Shown here in pieces: positions 35,170-43,261 of a stretch of 64,000 nucleotides of DNA. The notes under the pieces are model-generated. The model worked only from the letters and a program-made list of their open reading frames with translations, did no database searches and was not told where the DNA came from. The stretch's first letter is position 1, and each line of letters opens with the position of its first letter. Made by a program: the position numbers and the translations under genes. Source of the DNA: Thiovibrio sp964588325 (GTDB lineage: Bacteria; Desulfobacterota; Desulfobulbia; Desulfobulbales; Desulfurivibrionaceae); NCBI GenBank assembly GCA_964588325.1, contig CAZPOR010000009.1, forward strand, positions 62,001 through 126,000. The letters run 5' to 3'.

Positions 35170-35397
35170 TCATGGCGCTCCCGCCTCGATGCGTTCCGCG
35201 ACCCAAATCTTCAAGAGCGCTTGCCTGCTCACGCCAAGGCGTCTGGCTTCCTTGTCCACTTTCTGAACAACCCAGGCCGGGAAATCAATATTTACCCGTT
35301 TTGCTTCCTGCTCCGGTCGCCGCGCCTTGCTCACATCCAGGAAGGCGGTGATATCTTCCCCTGCCTCAAATTGCCGGTCAAATTCTGTCGCTTTCAT
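35170..35397 (-). CDS. brnA: BrnA-type antitoxin
   Basis: A 75-residue ribbon-helix-helix-like protein. The C-terminal half contains KRVNIDFPAWVVQKVDKEARRLGVSRQALLKIW, a typical RHH DNA-binding and dimerisation region. Its start overlaps the end of the toxin gene by 20 bases. It should bind BrnT and repress the shared promoter. It lies convergent with trmL. Confidence 0.85.
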   Translation of the reverse strand: MKATEFDRQFEAGEDITAFLDVSKARRPEQEAKRVNIDFPAWVVQKVDKEARRLGVSRQALLKIWVAERIEAGAP

Positions 35398-35647
35398 ACA
35401 AGGCTACCTCCTCGGCCCGTGATCTGCGCACGGAAATAATCCGAATCTTTTCCTGTCGGTAGGTTATAACTCCAGACCAATATCTACCGCCGATTTTGCC
35501 AATGACCAGATATCTCGACTCGTCTTCAGTTCGGGGAGGGATTTCAAGCACATCGGGATCGTCCCACAAGGCTTGCGCCTCGCTAAAATCCACGCCGTGT
35601 TTTTCACGGTTGACCTGACTCTTCTGATCGTCAAACTCGAATATCAT
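35378..35647 (-). CDS. brnT: BrnT-type ribonuclease toxin
   Basis: An 89-residue RelE-fold toxin. The family pattern FDDQKSQVNREKHGVDFSEA (near residue 5), DPDVLEIPP and the C-terminal IRIISVRRSRAEEVALY are visible. It is the first gene of the toxin-antitoxin pair. The ATG at 35647 has no Shine-Dalgarno sequence, and a -10 box lies only six bases upstream, suggesting a leaderless message. Confidence 0.88.
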   Translation of the reverse strand: MIFEFDDQKSQVNREKHGVDFSEAQALWDDPDVLEIPPRTEDESRYLVIGKIGGRYWSGVITYRQEKIRIISVRRSRAEEVALYESDRI

Positions 35648-35653
35648 ATAATT

Positions 35654-35682
35654 TTTATACCAAAATTATACCATTAATGCAA
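35654..35682 (-). promoter_or_regulatory. brnTA promoter with direct-repeat operator
   Basis: On the minus strand a -35 TTGCAT (35682-35677) and a -10 TATAAA (35659-35654) are 17 bases apart. Two TGGTATAA repeats (35673-35666 and 35662-35655), centred 11 bases apart, overlap the -10. They are candidate sites for the BrnA repressor. Confidence 0.6.
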
Positions 35683-35700
35683 GGTGGTGCTTGATGGCGA

Positions 35701-37035
35701 TCAGGCAGCGGGAGTTGCGGTAGGGGCGGTTTCGACTCCGTACCGGTATTTCAGATCCTGCCGCAGCATTTTCTTGAGAGTCGCATCCAAAAAATCCTTC
35801 TGGCAATCCACCCCCGCCATGCTCCCCTCCCGCTGAAAGGCCATGTAGCGGCAGCCGCCGAAGCAGAGAGGCAGGTATTCGCATTTCCGGCACGGCTCTT
35901 TTTCTTGCCAATGGTTTGCGCAGTACTTCTCGTGCCAGTTTTGATTCATGCCTTTCCAGATATCGCCGCAGGCAAACTCCGGGTGGCCGATCAGGGTGAC
36001 GCACTTGTAGATGGCGCCGTCGTGGTCCACGGTAAAGGCATCATCGATATCCACCATGCAGGTTGCGGGCTGCAGTTTAGGGAAGTTATAGCCCCGTTGC
36101 ATGATCGCCTCCCGCAGCATGAGCGAGGCCGCATGCACCCAAGGCTCGTCGTTGGAGCAGCAGCCCCCGGTGAACTCCGGGTTGGCAAAACGGTCGTTGA
36201 CCTGCATCACCGGGAAAAATTGAACGCTGTCAAAGCCGGTGGTCGCAAAACCGGCCTCGGACAAGGTGTCGAGCAGGGAGGGAAAGGCGGCGTGGTTTTC
36301 CAAGGTGTAATTGCCGCTCAGGGTGATGGCGCAGAGACCCCGACAGGCCATGAGATTGGCGACGATTACGTCCCAGCTCCCCTGCCCGCCTTTGAATGGG
36401 CGAAAGCGATCGTGGTTGTCGGCTGGACCGTCGATGGTGATTTTGGCGCTCACCAGCCCCAGCGCCACGAGTTCTGTGACTACCCCAGGGGTGAAGAGCG
36501 AGCCGTTGGTGACCAAGGTGAAATTGAATGTGCCGCCCAACGCCTCGATGGCTGGCTTGAGCTGGCTGGCCAGGGATGTGATGCGGCGGATATAGAGCAG
36601 CGGCTCGCCGCCGTAAAAGTCCAGGATGAGCCGTTTCTTTTTGCCGGCGGCAAAGCGTGCCAGGAGGCAGGCTATTAATTGGCCGGCAGTGGCTTTGTCC
36701 ATGGCGGCGCTGCCTTTGAGGCTGCCCTCGTAGCAATAGACGCAGGCAAAATTGCAGGCCATGCCCAGGATAACAGAGACCCGCAGATTGGGGTTCAGGC
36801 GGTTGACCGTGGGCAGGTAGTCGCGCATCCCCTGCTGTTCCTTGACCGGGTCAGCAACCACCATGCCCAGCCGGACAAGGATATCCATGGTTTCCGGGGC
36901 TGCCTTGCCTGCCTGCACGGCGGCAAGGGCTTCGTCGCTCAGCAGGGTCAGGGCGCAGGTCTTGGTTGAAAAAAGAAGGCGAGTCTCTTTTTTCCCGGGC
37001 AGGGAAAAGATTTTCAGAAAGGGAGAAAGATGCAT
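35701..37035 (-). CDS. Radical SAM/SPASM peptide maturase
   Basis: A 444-residue radical SAM enzyme. The cluster motif CNFACVYC (about 95-102) is followed by the catalytic-domain segments DFYGGEPLL and VTNGSLF; the C-terminal SPASM region has many Cys, including YKCVTLIGHPEFACGD and CRKCEYLPLCFGGCRY. SPASM enzymes of this architecture modify peptides. It lies 50 bases after a 38-residue peptide ORF and a TonB-dependent receptor on the same strand, and a hairpin lies in the gap. It resembles geopeptide-type maturases by context and layout; the modification is unknown. Confidence 0.87.
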   Translation of the reverse strand: MHLSPFLKIFSLPGKKETRLLFSTKTCALTLLSDEALAAVQAGKAAPETMDILVRLGMVVADPVKEQQGMRDYLPTVNRLNPNLRVSVILGMACNFACVYCYEGSLKGSAAMDKATAGQLIACLLARFAAGKKKRLILDFYGGEPLLYIRRITSLASQLKPAIEALGGTFNFTLVTNGSLFTPGVVTELVALGLVSAKITIDGPADNHDRFRPFKGGQGSWDVIVANLMACRGLCAITLSGNYTLENHAAFPSLLDTLSEAGFATTGFDSVQFFPVMQVNDRFANPEFTGGCCSNDEPWVHAASLMLREAIMQRGYNFPKLQPATCMVDIDDAFTVDHDGAIYKCVTLIGHPEFACGDIWKGMNQNWHEKYCANHWQEKEPCRKCEYLPLCFGGCRYMAFQREGSMAGVDCQKDFLDATLKKMLRQDLKYRYGVETAPTATPAA

Positions 37036-37043
37036 ATCCAGTG

Positions 37044-37074
37044 GGCAAGAGGGAGATTTGCGCCCCCTCTTGCC
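37044..37074 (-). terminator. Hairpin between precursor peptide and maturase (attenuator candidate)
   Basis: GGCAAGAGGG (37044-37053) and CCCTCTTGCC (37065-37074) form a perfect ten-pair stem with an 11-base loop, without a T run on the minus strand. It probably reduces expression of the maturase relative to the peptide or protects the peptide message. Confidence 0.65.
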
Positions 37075-37084
37075 AGAGTCCGCC

Positions 37085-37201
37085 TTACTTGGCGGGCGAG
37101 GCGGTTGCTGCGGTCGAAGGCCTGCCGACGCAACACGTCCCCATGATGGCCACCTTGGCCTCATCTATCCCCTGATCCAGCACGATGATCTGTTCCTGCA
37201 T
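37085..37201 (-). CDS. Candidate RiPP precursor peptide (geopeptide-like)
   Basis: A 38-residue ORF too short for ordinary gene calling. The ATG (37201-37199) follows AAGGAGAG at ideal spacing. An acidic/hydrophobic leader, MQEQIIVLDQGIDEAKVA, is followed by a Gly-Thr-Cys-Cys-Val-Gly stretch and a Thr/Ala/Ser-rich tail ending in Lys. The CC pair in the centre is a likely site of modification. It lies between a TonB-dependent receptor and a radical SAM/SPASM maturase on the same strand. Product structure unknown. Confidence 0.78.
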   Translation of the reverse strand: MQEQIIVLDQGIDEAKVAIMGTCCVGRPSTAATASPAK

Positions 37202-37257
37202 GATACTCTCCTTGTGGTGAAGGGTTGTTGGTTTCATCCTGCTGTATCGGCAGAATG

Positions 37258-39216
37258 CTAAAAGGTAAGCTTTATCCCGGCCAGTACCCAGCGGTCCGGA
37301 CTCTGGTACCAGACACTGTTATCCTGGGCGCCGTTAAAAAGGTTGTATACTTTGGCGTAGAGATCACAGGAAGCCCACTCTGAGCTGTACACGTTCCGGC
37401 CCAGGCTGGCGTTCCAGACCATATTCTCGGTCTGCCCATACTGTCCGCTCCCTCCGGTATGCATGGTATCCCACCAGATATACTGGCCTGCCAGCTCCCC
37501 CCGCCAGCCTTGCTGGTCTTGGAAGCGCACAATCAGGTTGGTGGCGGTGGAGGCAACATCCTCGGTATTATCCTGCGGTTTAATCAGAACGTAGGTGGTG
37601 TTCGCCACCAGGCTCAGATTATGCCAGGGAGTAGTGGCTGCCTCGACCTCAAAACCCTGGCGTTGGGTAACGCCGCCGTTCCAATAGGTTCCGAATCCAT
37701 CCGCCCACCATGTATCCTTGATGCTGTGGAGAAAGGTGTTGAGCTTGAGCGAAAGAAAGGGCAGACTCCGGTTCTCTGCCCCCATCTGCCAAGAGGTGAC
37801 GACCTCCGGCTTGAGCGCTGGGTTGCGGATGTCCCAGATTCCGCCGCCGCTGAGATAGGAAAGGATGGGGTGCTGAAAGCCCCGTGCAGCAATGGCCCGC
37901 AGCAGGGTATCTTCGCGGAGCTTCAAGGTGGCGCCCAGGCTGGGACTCACCATGCTTTTGCTGATACTGTGGTGGTCGTAACGAAGACCCGGGGTGAGGG
38001 TCAGCCTGCCAAAGGTCATGGTGTCGTTGAGATATACCCCCCAGATCTCTTCATAGCCGGGTTTGGAATTGTCCTGGGGTGGCACCCACCAGTTGGTTTG
38101 AGCCCACGGGCCGTAGTCGGTGGCGGTGGACATTTCGCTGCGGTTCATTTCTCCGCCCAGGGAGATCTGCTGCCAGTCGTCCTGCCAACTCAGGTGGGCG
38201 TTCATCCCCTTGCTTTTCTCTTGCCAGCGGGCCTTATAGAACAGGTCGTCCGGCGTTCCGGCCAGGGTGGTGGGCAGGATGATCCGGTTATCAATAAAGG
38301 TTCGCTCATACTGGCGGGCGCCAAGATTGAGGTGCAGGGAGCCGGTGAGCAGGGTGTCGTAGTTGGCGGTAAGAAAATGATTCCGGTCACGGATGTCCTG
38401 GTTATAGTCAGGAGCCCCAGCGGAACCGAGGGTGATATCCGTGGTGCGGAAATGCGGATCAAGGGCGCTGCCGGTAAGGGTGAGCGTGGAACTGCGCGGC
38501 AGATCAACACTGAGCTTGCCATAGACCCGGCCGCTGTCGTAATAGCGGTCGTTCATCAAGCCGTTTGAATCCTGTTGGCCTGCATAGAGATAGTAGCCGA
38601 TCTTGTCGGCTTTGCCTGCGAGGTCCGCCTCGTATTGGGCCACCTGCCCTTCGCCAAAGGAGCCGCTTACGGTACCGGTGGGCTTGGTGGTGCTGCCGGT
38701 CTTTTTGGTGAGGATGTTGATCACCCCGCCCTGGGAAGAGCCCCAGGCTGAGGAGGCCGGGCCCTTGATGATCTCGATCCGCTCGATGATCCGAAGGGGA
38801 AGATGGTTCACCTCCGCAGCACCGGACATGGCCGAGTTGAGACGCACGCCGTCAATGAGGACCAAAACATGCTCCTCATTGCTGCCCTGGATATACACAA
38901 AACTGCCTCCGTTGAAATCCGGAGGGGTAGAATTGACAAACACGCCGGGCAGCCGGCTCAGCACTTCGCCCAGGCTTTGGGCATGCATCCCCTCGATCTC
39001 TTCCGCCGTGATGATACTTACGTTCTCGGCCACCTGACGCAAGGGTTTGGGCGCCCGGGTGGCGACCTCCACCATCTGGGAGTCGTCGAAATACATGGAC
39101 ATGGGGGTCTGGGTCTCGGCCGGTTCGGCAGCGCTGCTCAGGGTGGGCAGCAGGGCGAGGAGAAAAACAGCGGTTCCGGCGGAGGTGCGACTACAGAAAA
39201 AATACGGATACGGCAT
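37258..39216 (-). CDS. TonB-dependent outer-membrane receptor
   Basis: A 652-residue receptor with a signal peptide (cleavage near SSAAEP, about residue 29). The TonB-box-like segment is followed by a plug domain (about 45-170) with VLVLIDGVRLNSAMSGAAEVNHLP and a 22-stranded barrel ending in Phe (KLTF), the usual last residue for barrel insertion. It is upstream of the precursor peptide gene on the same strand with 56 bases between. It may import or export the modified peptide or its metal complex, or a vitamin-type ligand. Ligand unknown. The ATG has GGAG upstream. Confidence 0.88.
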   Translation of the reverse strand: MPYPYFFCSRTSAGTAVFLLALLPTLSSAAEPAETQTPMSMYFDDSQMVEVATRAPKPLRQVAENVSIITAEEIEGMHAQSLGEVLSRLPGVFVNSTPPDFNGGSFVYIQGSNEEHVLVLIDGVRLNSAMSGAAEVNHLPLRIIERIEIIKGPASSAWGSSQGGVINILTKKTGSTTKPTGTVSGSFGEGQVAQYEADLAGKADKIGYYLYAGQQDSNGLMNDRYYDSGRVYGKLSVDLPRSSTLTLTGSALDPHFRTTDITLGSAGAPDYNQDIRDRNHFLTANYDTLLTGSLHLNLGARQYERTFIDNRIILPTTLAGTPDDLFYKARWQEKSKGMNAHLSWQDDWQQISLGGEMNRSEMSTATDYGPWAQTNWWVPPQDNSKPGYEEIWGVYLNDTMTFGRLTLTPGLRYDHHSISKSMVSPSLGATLKLREDTLLRAIAARGFQHPILSYLSGGGIWDIRNPALKPEVVTSWQMGAENRSLPFLSLKLNTFLHSIKDTWWADGFGTYWNGGVTQRQGFEVEAATTPWHNLSLVANTTYVLIKPQDNTEDVASTATNLIVRFQDQQGWRGELAGQYIWWDTMHTGGSGQYGQTENMVWNASLGRNVYSSEWASCDLYAKVYNLFNGAQDNSVWYQSPDRWVLAGIKLTF

Positions 39217-39426
39217 ACGGGGTCTCCCAAGGAAAAAATAAATATTGCATATGATCCTGAACGGTTATATGCGTCCTGTCAGTCCCCCCCGGGTTACAGG
39301 CGGCCTCTCTTCATGCAGGAAGGCCTCATCTCAACCTTGCGCAATGGAGCACAAGGTTCTACGATTTATGATAGGTTGTTTCGTGTCGGAAATATTTCCC
39401 CTTTTCTTTACGGATTCGATGAGTCG
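39217..39426. promoter_or_regulatory. Shared regulatory region between receptor-peptide operon and signalling operon
   Basis: This 210-base divergent region lacks a gene I can support. It contains the inverted repeat AACCTTG (39333-39339) / CAAGGTT (39352-39358) and a run of seven C near 39285. One or both could be operators for the response regulators encoded downstream. Confidence 0.45.
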
Positions 39427-40365
39427 GTGAAAAAATGCGTTCCTCTCATAACCATGCTGCTTGTGGCCTTTGCTGTTCCGGCATGGGCGCTGGATTGCGT
39501 CCTGCTCCAGTCTTCGCCGCTCAAGCCTTACGAAGAGGCCCGCCAGGGTTTCGAAAAGGTCTGGCTCGCCCAGCATTCGGCCACGGGGCCGAAAAGCATC
39601 AGCGGCAATACCGTAACACAGATTTTGCTTTCCGAGCAACAGACAAGCGGTGTTTTTGCCCTGAAAAAGCAGTTGCAGAGCGCCCGGCTGGTGGTGGCCA
39701 TCGGCGATCAGGCCCTGGAGTTCGTCAAGGATCTGCGGGAGGCGCCGGTAATCTACCTGCTGGCGCCCTCGGCCGCATCGCTGCCCAAAAACTTCCTCGG
39801 CATCGAGATGCGCATCCAGCCTTCCCGCCAGATGGCCGCAATCAACAAGGCGCTGCCCAAGGTCCGGTCCATTGGCATCCTGTATAATCCTGGCCAATCC
39901 GGCCAGTGGGTGCAGGAGGCGCTGCTCTCGCCGGTGGCTTCGGTGCAGACCCTGCTCTTCAAGAAGTTCGACAGCCGGACCAGCCTGCCCGGGGCGCTCC
40001 AGGAGATGGCCGGCGCGGTCGAGGCCTACTGGCTGCTGCCGGATCCCCAGCTTACCGCGCCTCAGGTCTGGGGCAGCCTGCTGGAATTCTCCATGAAACA
40101 CCGCATTCCCATCATCAGCTTTTCGGAGAAATACCTGGCGCAGGGCGCCGCCGTGGCGGTGACCTTCGACACCGTTGACATGGGCGTCCAGGCCGCCGAG
40201 CTTGCTGCCAGGGTTGCCCGAGACGGCCTGGACGGAGACATCCCGGCTCTCACCCCGCCCCGCAAGGTCAGAGTGGTGGTCAACCCCACAGTGCTTGAAC
40301 GGCTGGGTGTTGCCGCTGCCTCCAAAGGCATCGACGCCACCTACATCCCGGGGGGTGGACGATGA
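39427..40365 (+). CDS. ABC-type substrate-binding protein
   Basis: A 312-residue periplasmic protein with a signal peptide (MKKCVPLITMLLVAFAVPAWA). The rest resembles the ABC substrate-binding family PF04392: GDQALEFVKDL, SIGILYNPGQSGQWV, and IPIISFSEKYLAQGAAVAVTFDT. There are no permease or ATPase genes next to it, so it may be a ligand sensor for the kinase with which it overlaps (ATGA). GTG start chosen at 39427; ATG at 39454 is less likely because it cuts the signal sequence. Confidence 0.82.
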   Translation: MKKCVPLITMLLVAFAVPAWALDCVLLQSSPLKPYEEARQGFEKVWLAQHSATGPKSISGNTVTQILLSEQQTSGVFALKKQLQSARLVVAIGDQALEFVKDLREAPVIYLLAPSAASLPKNFLGIEMRIQPSRQMAAINKALPKVRSIGILYNPGQSGQWVQEALLSPVASVQTLLFKKFDSRTSLPGALQEMAGAVEAYWLLPDPQLTAPQVWGSLLEFSMKHRIPIISFSEKYLAQGAAVAVTFDTVDMGVQAAELAARVARDGLDGDIPALTPPRKVRVVVNPTVLERLGVAAASKGIDATYIPGGGR

Positions 40366-42077
40366 ATTTCCCGGGCCTGCGCTGGATGAAGAAAAAAATT
40401 CGGCTTCCCGTGGGCTATCGCCTGAAGCTGGTTCTTACCTTTCTGGGGGTTTTGGTCCTCTGCGGCGCCGGCCTGATTGCACTTTTCGGCCAGATCCAGA
40501 GACAGGTCCTGCTGGACGAGACATACAACAAGGGGAGCTTTGTTTCCACGATCCTTGCCCGCAACCTGGAAACCCCGCTTTTTTTCATGAACACGGAGCA
40601 GATCAGCGCCAACGTGGAGGCAATCTTTGGGGCAACAGACCTGGTGGCCGTGTTTATTTACGACAAGGAGGGCAAGCGGATTTTTTCCCATTTTGCGCCC
40701 CAGGCGGAAAATGCTGCGCCCCGGTTTGAGGAAATGGGCGGTCTTGACCAAATCATGGCGGAACACTTAGCCGCCGGTGGAGATGATGCCAACCCCCGCT
40801 GGCGCCAGGAGCACTATTTTGTGTTCTGCAAGCGGATCAGCATTACCGGTTACTCTCGCGACCAGACCTCCCTGTATTTCGACACCGGCACGATGGAACA
40901 GCGTCCGGTCACCGACCTTGGCGGAGTGCAGATCGTTTTCAGCCAGGGCCAATACACACGGGGTATGGAACGGATTATCCGGCATGTATTGCTGCTCTTT
41001 CTCTCCTTTCTGCCCATCTCCCTGTTTACCGCAGTGATGCTGGCGAGGGACGTGGTCAAGCCGTTGCGCCTCCTGGTTGAAACCTTGAGGATTCGGCTGG
41101 GGAAAACAGAAGAAGAAGAAGAAACAGTAACAACAGCCGATGAACTCGGCCAGCTCGACAACCGCATGAAGCAACTGGTCACCCGGCTCGAGCAATCCTT
41201 CGACACCATCGCCCGGATGAACGAGGGGCTTGAGGAAAAGGTAGCCGCCCGCACCGCCGAACTCACCAGGGCCATGCACGAACTCAAGGAGGCCCAGGCC
41301 CTGCTGGTGCAGTCGGAAAAGATGGGCGCCGTGGGGCAACTGGTCGCCGGGGTGGCCCATGAGGTCAACAACACCACCAATTTTATCACCGGCGCCCTGC
41401 CGCCCCTTGGAAAACGGTTGGACGAGCTGCGCCGGATTTTGGACGGGTTCGGAAAGCAGTGCTGCCCGGACGCGGCCAGGGTGGCTGAGCTGATGCAGAG
41501 CATCGATCTGCTCATGGGCAATGTCCGGGAAGGGGCGCGGCGCACCAGCAAGATCGTCGCTGATCTTAAAAATTTTTCCCGGCCCGACAACGATCTTGCT
41601 CGTCCGATAGATATCAATCATTGTCTGGAAAGCACCCTGGCTCTGGCCCTGCCCGAGTACCGGCACCGGCTGGAGGTGATCAGGGAGTTTGCGGAGGATC
41701 TGCCGCCGGTGCCCGGCTCCCAAGGGCAGCTCTGCCAGGTGTTCATGAATCTGATCATCAATGCGGTTCATGCCCAGCCGGACAAGGGCTCTCTCCTGAT
41801 CCGCACCTTCAGTGCGGAGAATGCGGTGCATGTAGTATTTGCGGACAAGGGAGCGGGGATTCCCAAAAATATCCAGGAAAAGATTTTCGAGCCGTTTTTT
41901 ACCACCAAAGAGGTCGGCAAGGGCACCGGACTGGGGCTGAGCGTCTCCTTTGGCATTATCAGCAGGCACCGGGGCAGAATTCTGGTGCGCAGCGAACCCG
42001 GCCAGGGAGCTGAGTTTGAGGTGATCCTCCCGGCAGGGAAAGAACCGATCATATCACAACACAAGGAGCAGGAATGA
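40362..42077 (+). CDS. Sensor histidine kinase
   Basis: A 571-residue inner-membrane kinase. Two membrane segments (about 22-45 and 210-230) bracket a periplasmic sensor domain; a HAMP-like linker and a coiled coil (about 250-320) follow. The H-box is VAGVAHEVNNTTNF (about 337), the N-box NLIINAVHA, and FTTKEVGKGTGLGLSVSFG forms the F/G2 region. It overlaps the binding-protein gene upstream and the response-regulator gene downstream by four bases each. Probably senses the ligand of that binding protein. Confidence 0.9.
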   Translation: MNFPGLRWMKKKIRLPVGYRLKLVLTFLGVLVLCGAGLIALFGQIQRQVLLDETYNKGSFVSTILARNLETPLFFMNTEQISANVEAIFGATDLVAVFIYDKEGKRIFSHFAPQAENAAPRFEEMGGLDQIMAEHLAAGGDDANPRWRQEHYFVFCKRISITGYSRDQTSLYFDTGTMEQRPVTDLGGVQIVFSQGQYTRGMERIIRHVLLLFLSFLPISLFTAVMLARDVVKPLRLLVETLRIRLGKTEEEEETVTTADELGQLDNRMKQLVTRLEQSFDTIARMNEGLEEKVAARTAELTRAMHELKEAQALLVQSEKMGAVGQLVAGVAHEVNNTTNFITGALPPLGKRLDELRRILDGFGKQCCPDAARVAELMQSIDLLMGNVREGARRTSKIVADLKNFSRPDNDLARPIDINHCLESTLALALPEYRHRLEVIREFAEDLPPVPGSQGQLCQVFMNLIINAVHAQPDKGSLLIRTFSAENAVHVVFADKGAGIPKNIQEKIFEPFFTTKEVGKGTGLGLSVSFGIISRHRGRILVRSEPGQGAEFEVILPAGKEPIISQHKEQE

Positions 42078-42541
42078 TGAGCGCCAAAAAAGGGCGGGTG
42101 CTGTATGTGGACGACGAGGAAATCAATCTGGTCAATTTCCGGGAGACCCTGTGTGACGAGTTCGAGATCTTCCTTGCCGGGTCCGGCAAGGAGGCGCTGG
42201 CCCTTCTGGAGCGGGAGGGGGAGATGGCCCTGGTGGTCTCCGATCAGCGGATGCCCGAGATGAGCGGCATCGAGCTGTTGACCGAGATCCGGGCAATGTA
42301 TCCGGACACCATCCGGATGATCATCAGCGCCTACACCGAGATCCATGAGCTGATCGAGGCCATCAACAAGGCGGAGGTATACAGGTATTTCGTCAAGCCC
42401 TGGAAGGAAGACCAATTGCGGCTCACCGTTGGCAACGCGGTGGGCACCTATGCCCTGGGCCAGGAGATCAAGCAGTTTGTGGAACAGGGGAGAAAGCAGA
42501 TGGCGGAGCGCATGCGGAGCTTGGCGGGAGGGAAAGAATGA
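42074..42541 (+). CDS. Stand-alone response regulator 1
   Basis: A 155-residue protein with one receiver domain: YVDDEE (10-15), the phosphorylation aspartate in VVSDQRMPEMSG (about 57) and a lysine in FVKPWKEDQLR. There is no DNA-binding domain; a short helical tail follows. It overlaps the kinase and the second receiver gene by four bases each, so the three form one signalling unit. Output probably through protein contact. Confidence 0.9.
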   Translation: MMSAKKGRVLYVDDEEINLVNFRETLCDEFEIFLAGSGKEALALLEREGEMALVVSDQRMPEMSGIELLTEIRAMYPDTIRMIISAYTEIHELIEAINKAEVYRYFVKPWKEDQLRLTVGNAVGTYALGQEIKQFVEQGRKQMAERMRSLAGGKE

Positions 42542-43200
42542 ACCGCCCCCGCTTGCTGTTCATCGACGACGAGGAGATCAACCGGAGCAATTTCCAGGAG
42601 ACCTTTGGGGAGGAGTATGAGATCCTGCTGGCCGGTACCGGGGAGGAGGCCTTGGAGATCATCTCCCGGGAAAGCAACCTCGCGCTGATCCTTTCCGACC
42701 AGCGGATGCCGGGGATTTCCGGGGCCGAGTTGCTGGCCCGGGCCCGCGAGCTGGCGCCCAAGGCGGAACGGATTATGATCACCGGCTATTCCGAGCCGGA
42801 CGACATCATGGCCGCCATCAACCAGGGGCAGGTGTACCGGTACATCCTCAAGCCCTGGACCAGCGGAGAGTTGCGCATCGCCATTATCCATGCGGTGGAA
42901 CGGTATCAGCTCAAAGAGGAAAACCTGGCCCTGCTGCTGGCCCTGGAGAAAAAGAACATCGAACTGGAAGATCTGGTGCGGACCCGGACCATGGAGTTGA
43001 AAAATCTCCAGAGCCTGCTGCCCATCTGCTCCTATTGCCGGAAGATCCGGGACGACAAAAATGCCTGGCACGGGCTGGAGGAATATTTGCTCCAGCATAC
43101 CGAGGTCCTCTTTACCCACGGCATCTGTCCGCACTGCTACGACAAGGCGATAGCGGAAAACATGCTTTTGCTCGGCGAGTTGAAAAACAAGGGGGAGTAA
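42538..43200 (+). CDS. Response regulator 2 with C-terminal cysteine-rich domain
   Basis: A 220-residue protein with a receiver domain (FIDDEE, ILSDQRMPGISG, ILKPWTSGEL) similar to the preceding gene, so probably arisen by duplication. A coiled coil (about 125-155) leads to a C-terminal CSYCRKIRDDKNAWHGLEEY and HGICPHC motif found at the ends of some sensor proteins; the cysteines could hold a metal. It shares no DNA-binding motif. Last gene of the operon. Confidence 0.87.
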   Translation: MNRPRLLFIDDEEINRSNFQETFGEEYEILLAGTGEEALEIISRESNLALILSDQRMPGISGAELLARARELAPKAERIMITGYSEPDDIMAAINQGQVYRYILKPWTSGELRIAIIHAVERYQLKEENLALLLALEKKNIELEDLVRTRTMELKNLQSLLPICSYCRKIRDDKNAWHGLEEYLLQHTEVLFTHGICPHCYDKAIAENMLLLGELKNKGE

Positions 43201-43261
43201 GAACTGTGTGCGTGTTCCCTCCCCTCCCCTCTCCATTACGGAAGGGGAAAAAGGACAAGCT

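Noticed and set aside
39245..39430. Possible second small peptide gene upstream of the signalling operon
   Set aside because: There is no ribosome site before its ATG and the translation has no leader/core layout like the peptide at 37201. It overlaps the start of the binding-protein gene.
43201..43261. Small gene or terminator between the second response regulator and lpxB
   Set aside because: Only a CT-rich/GA-rich partial complement is present, with no ribosome site or convincing hairpin.
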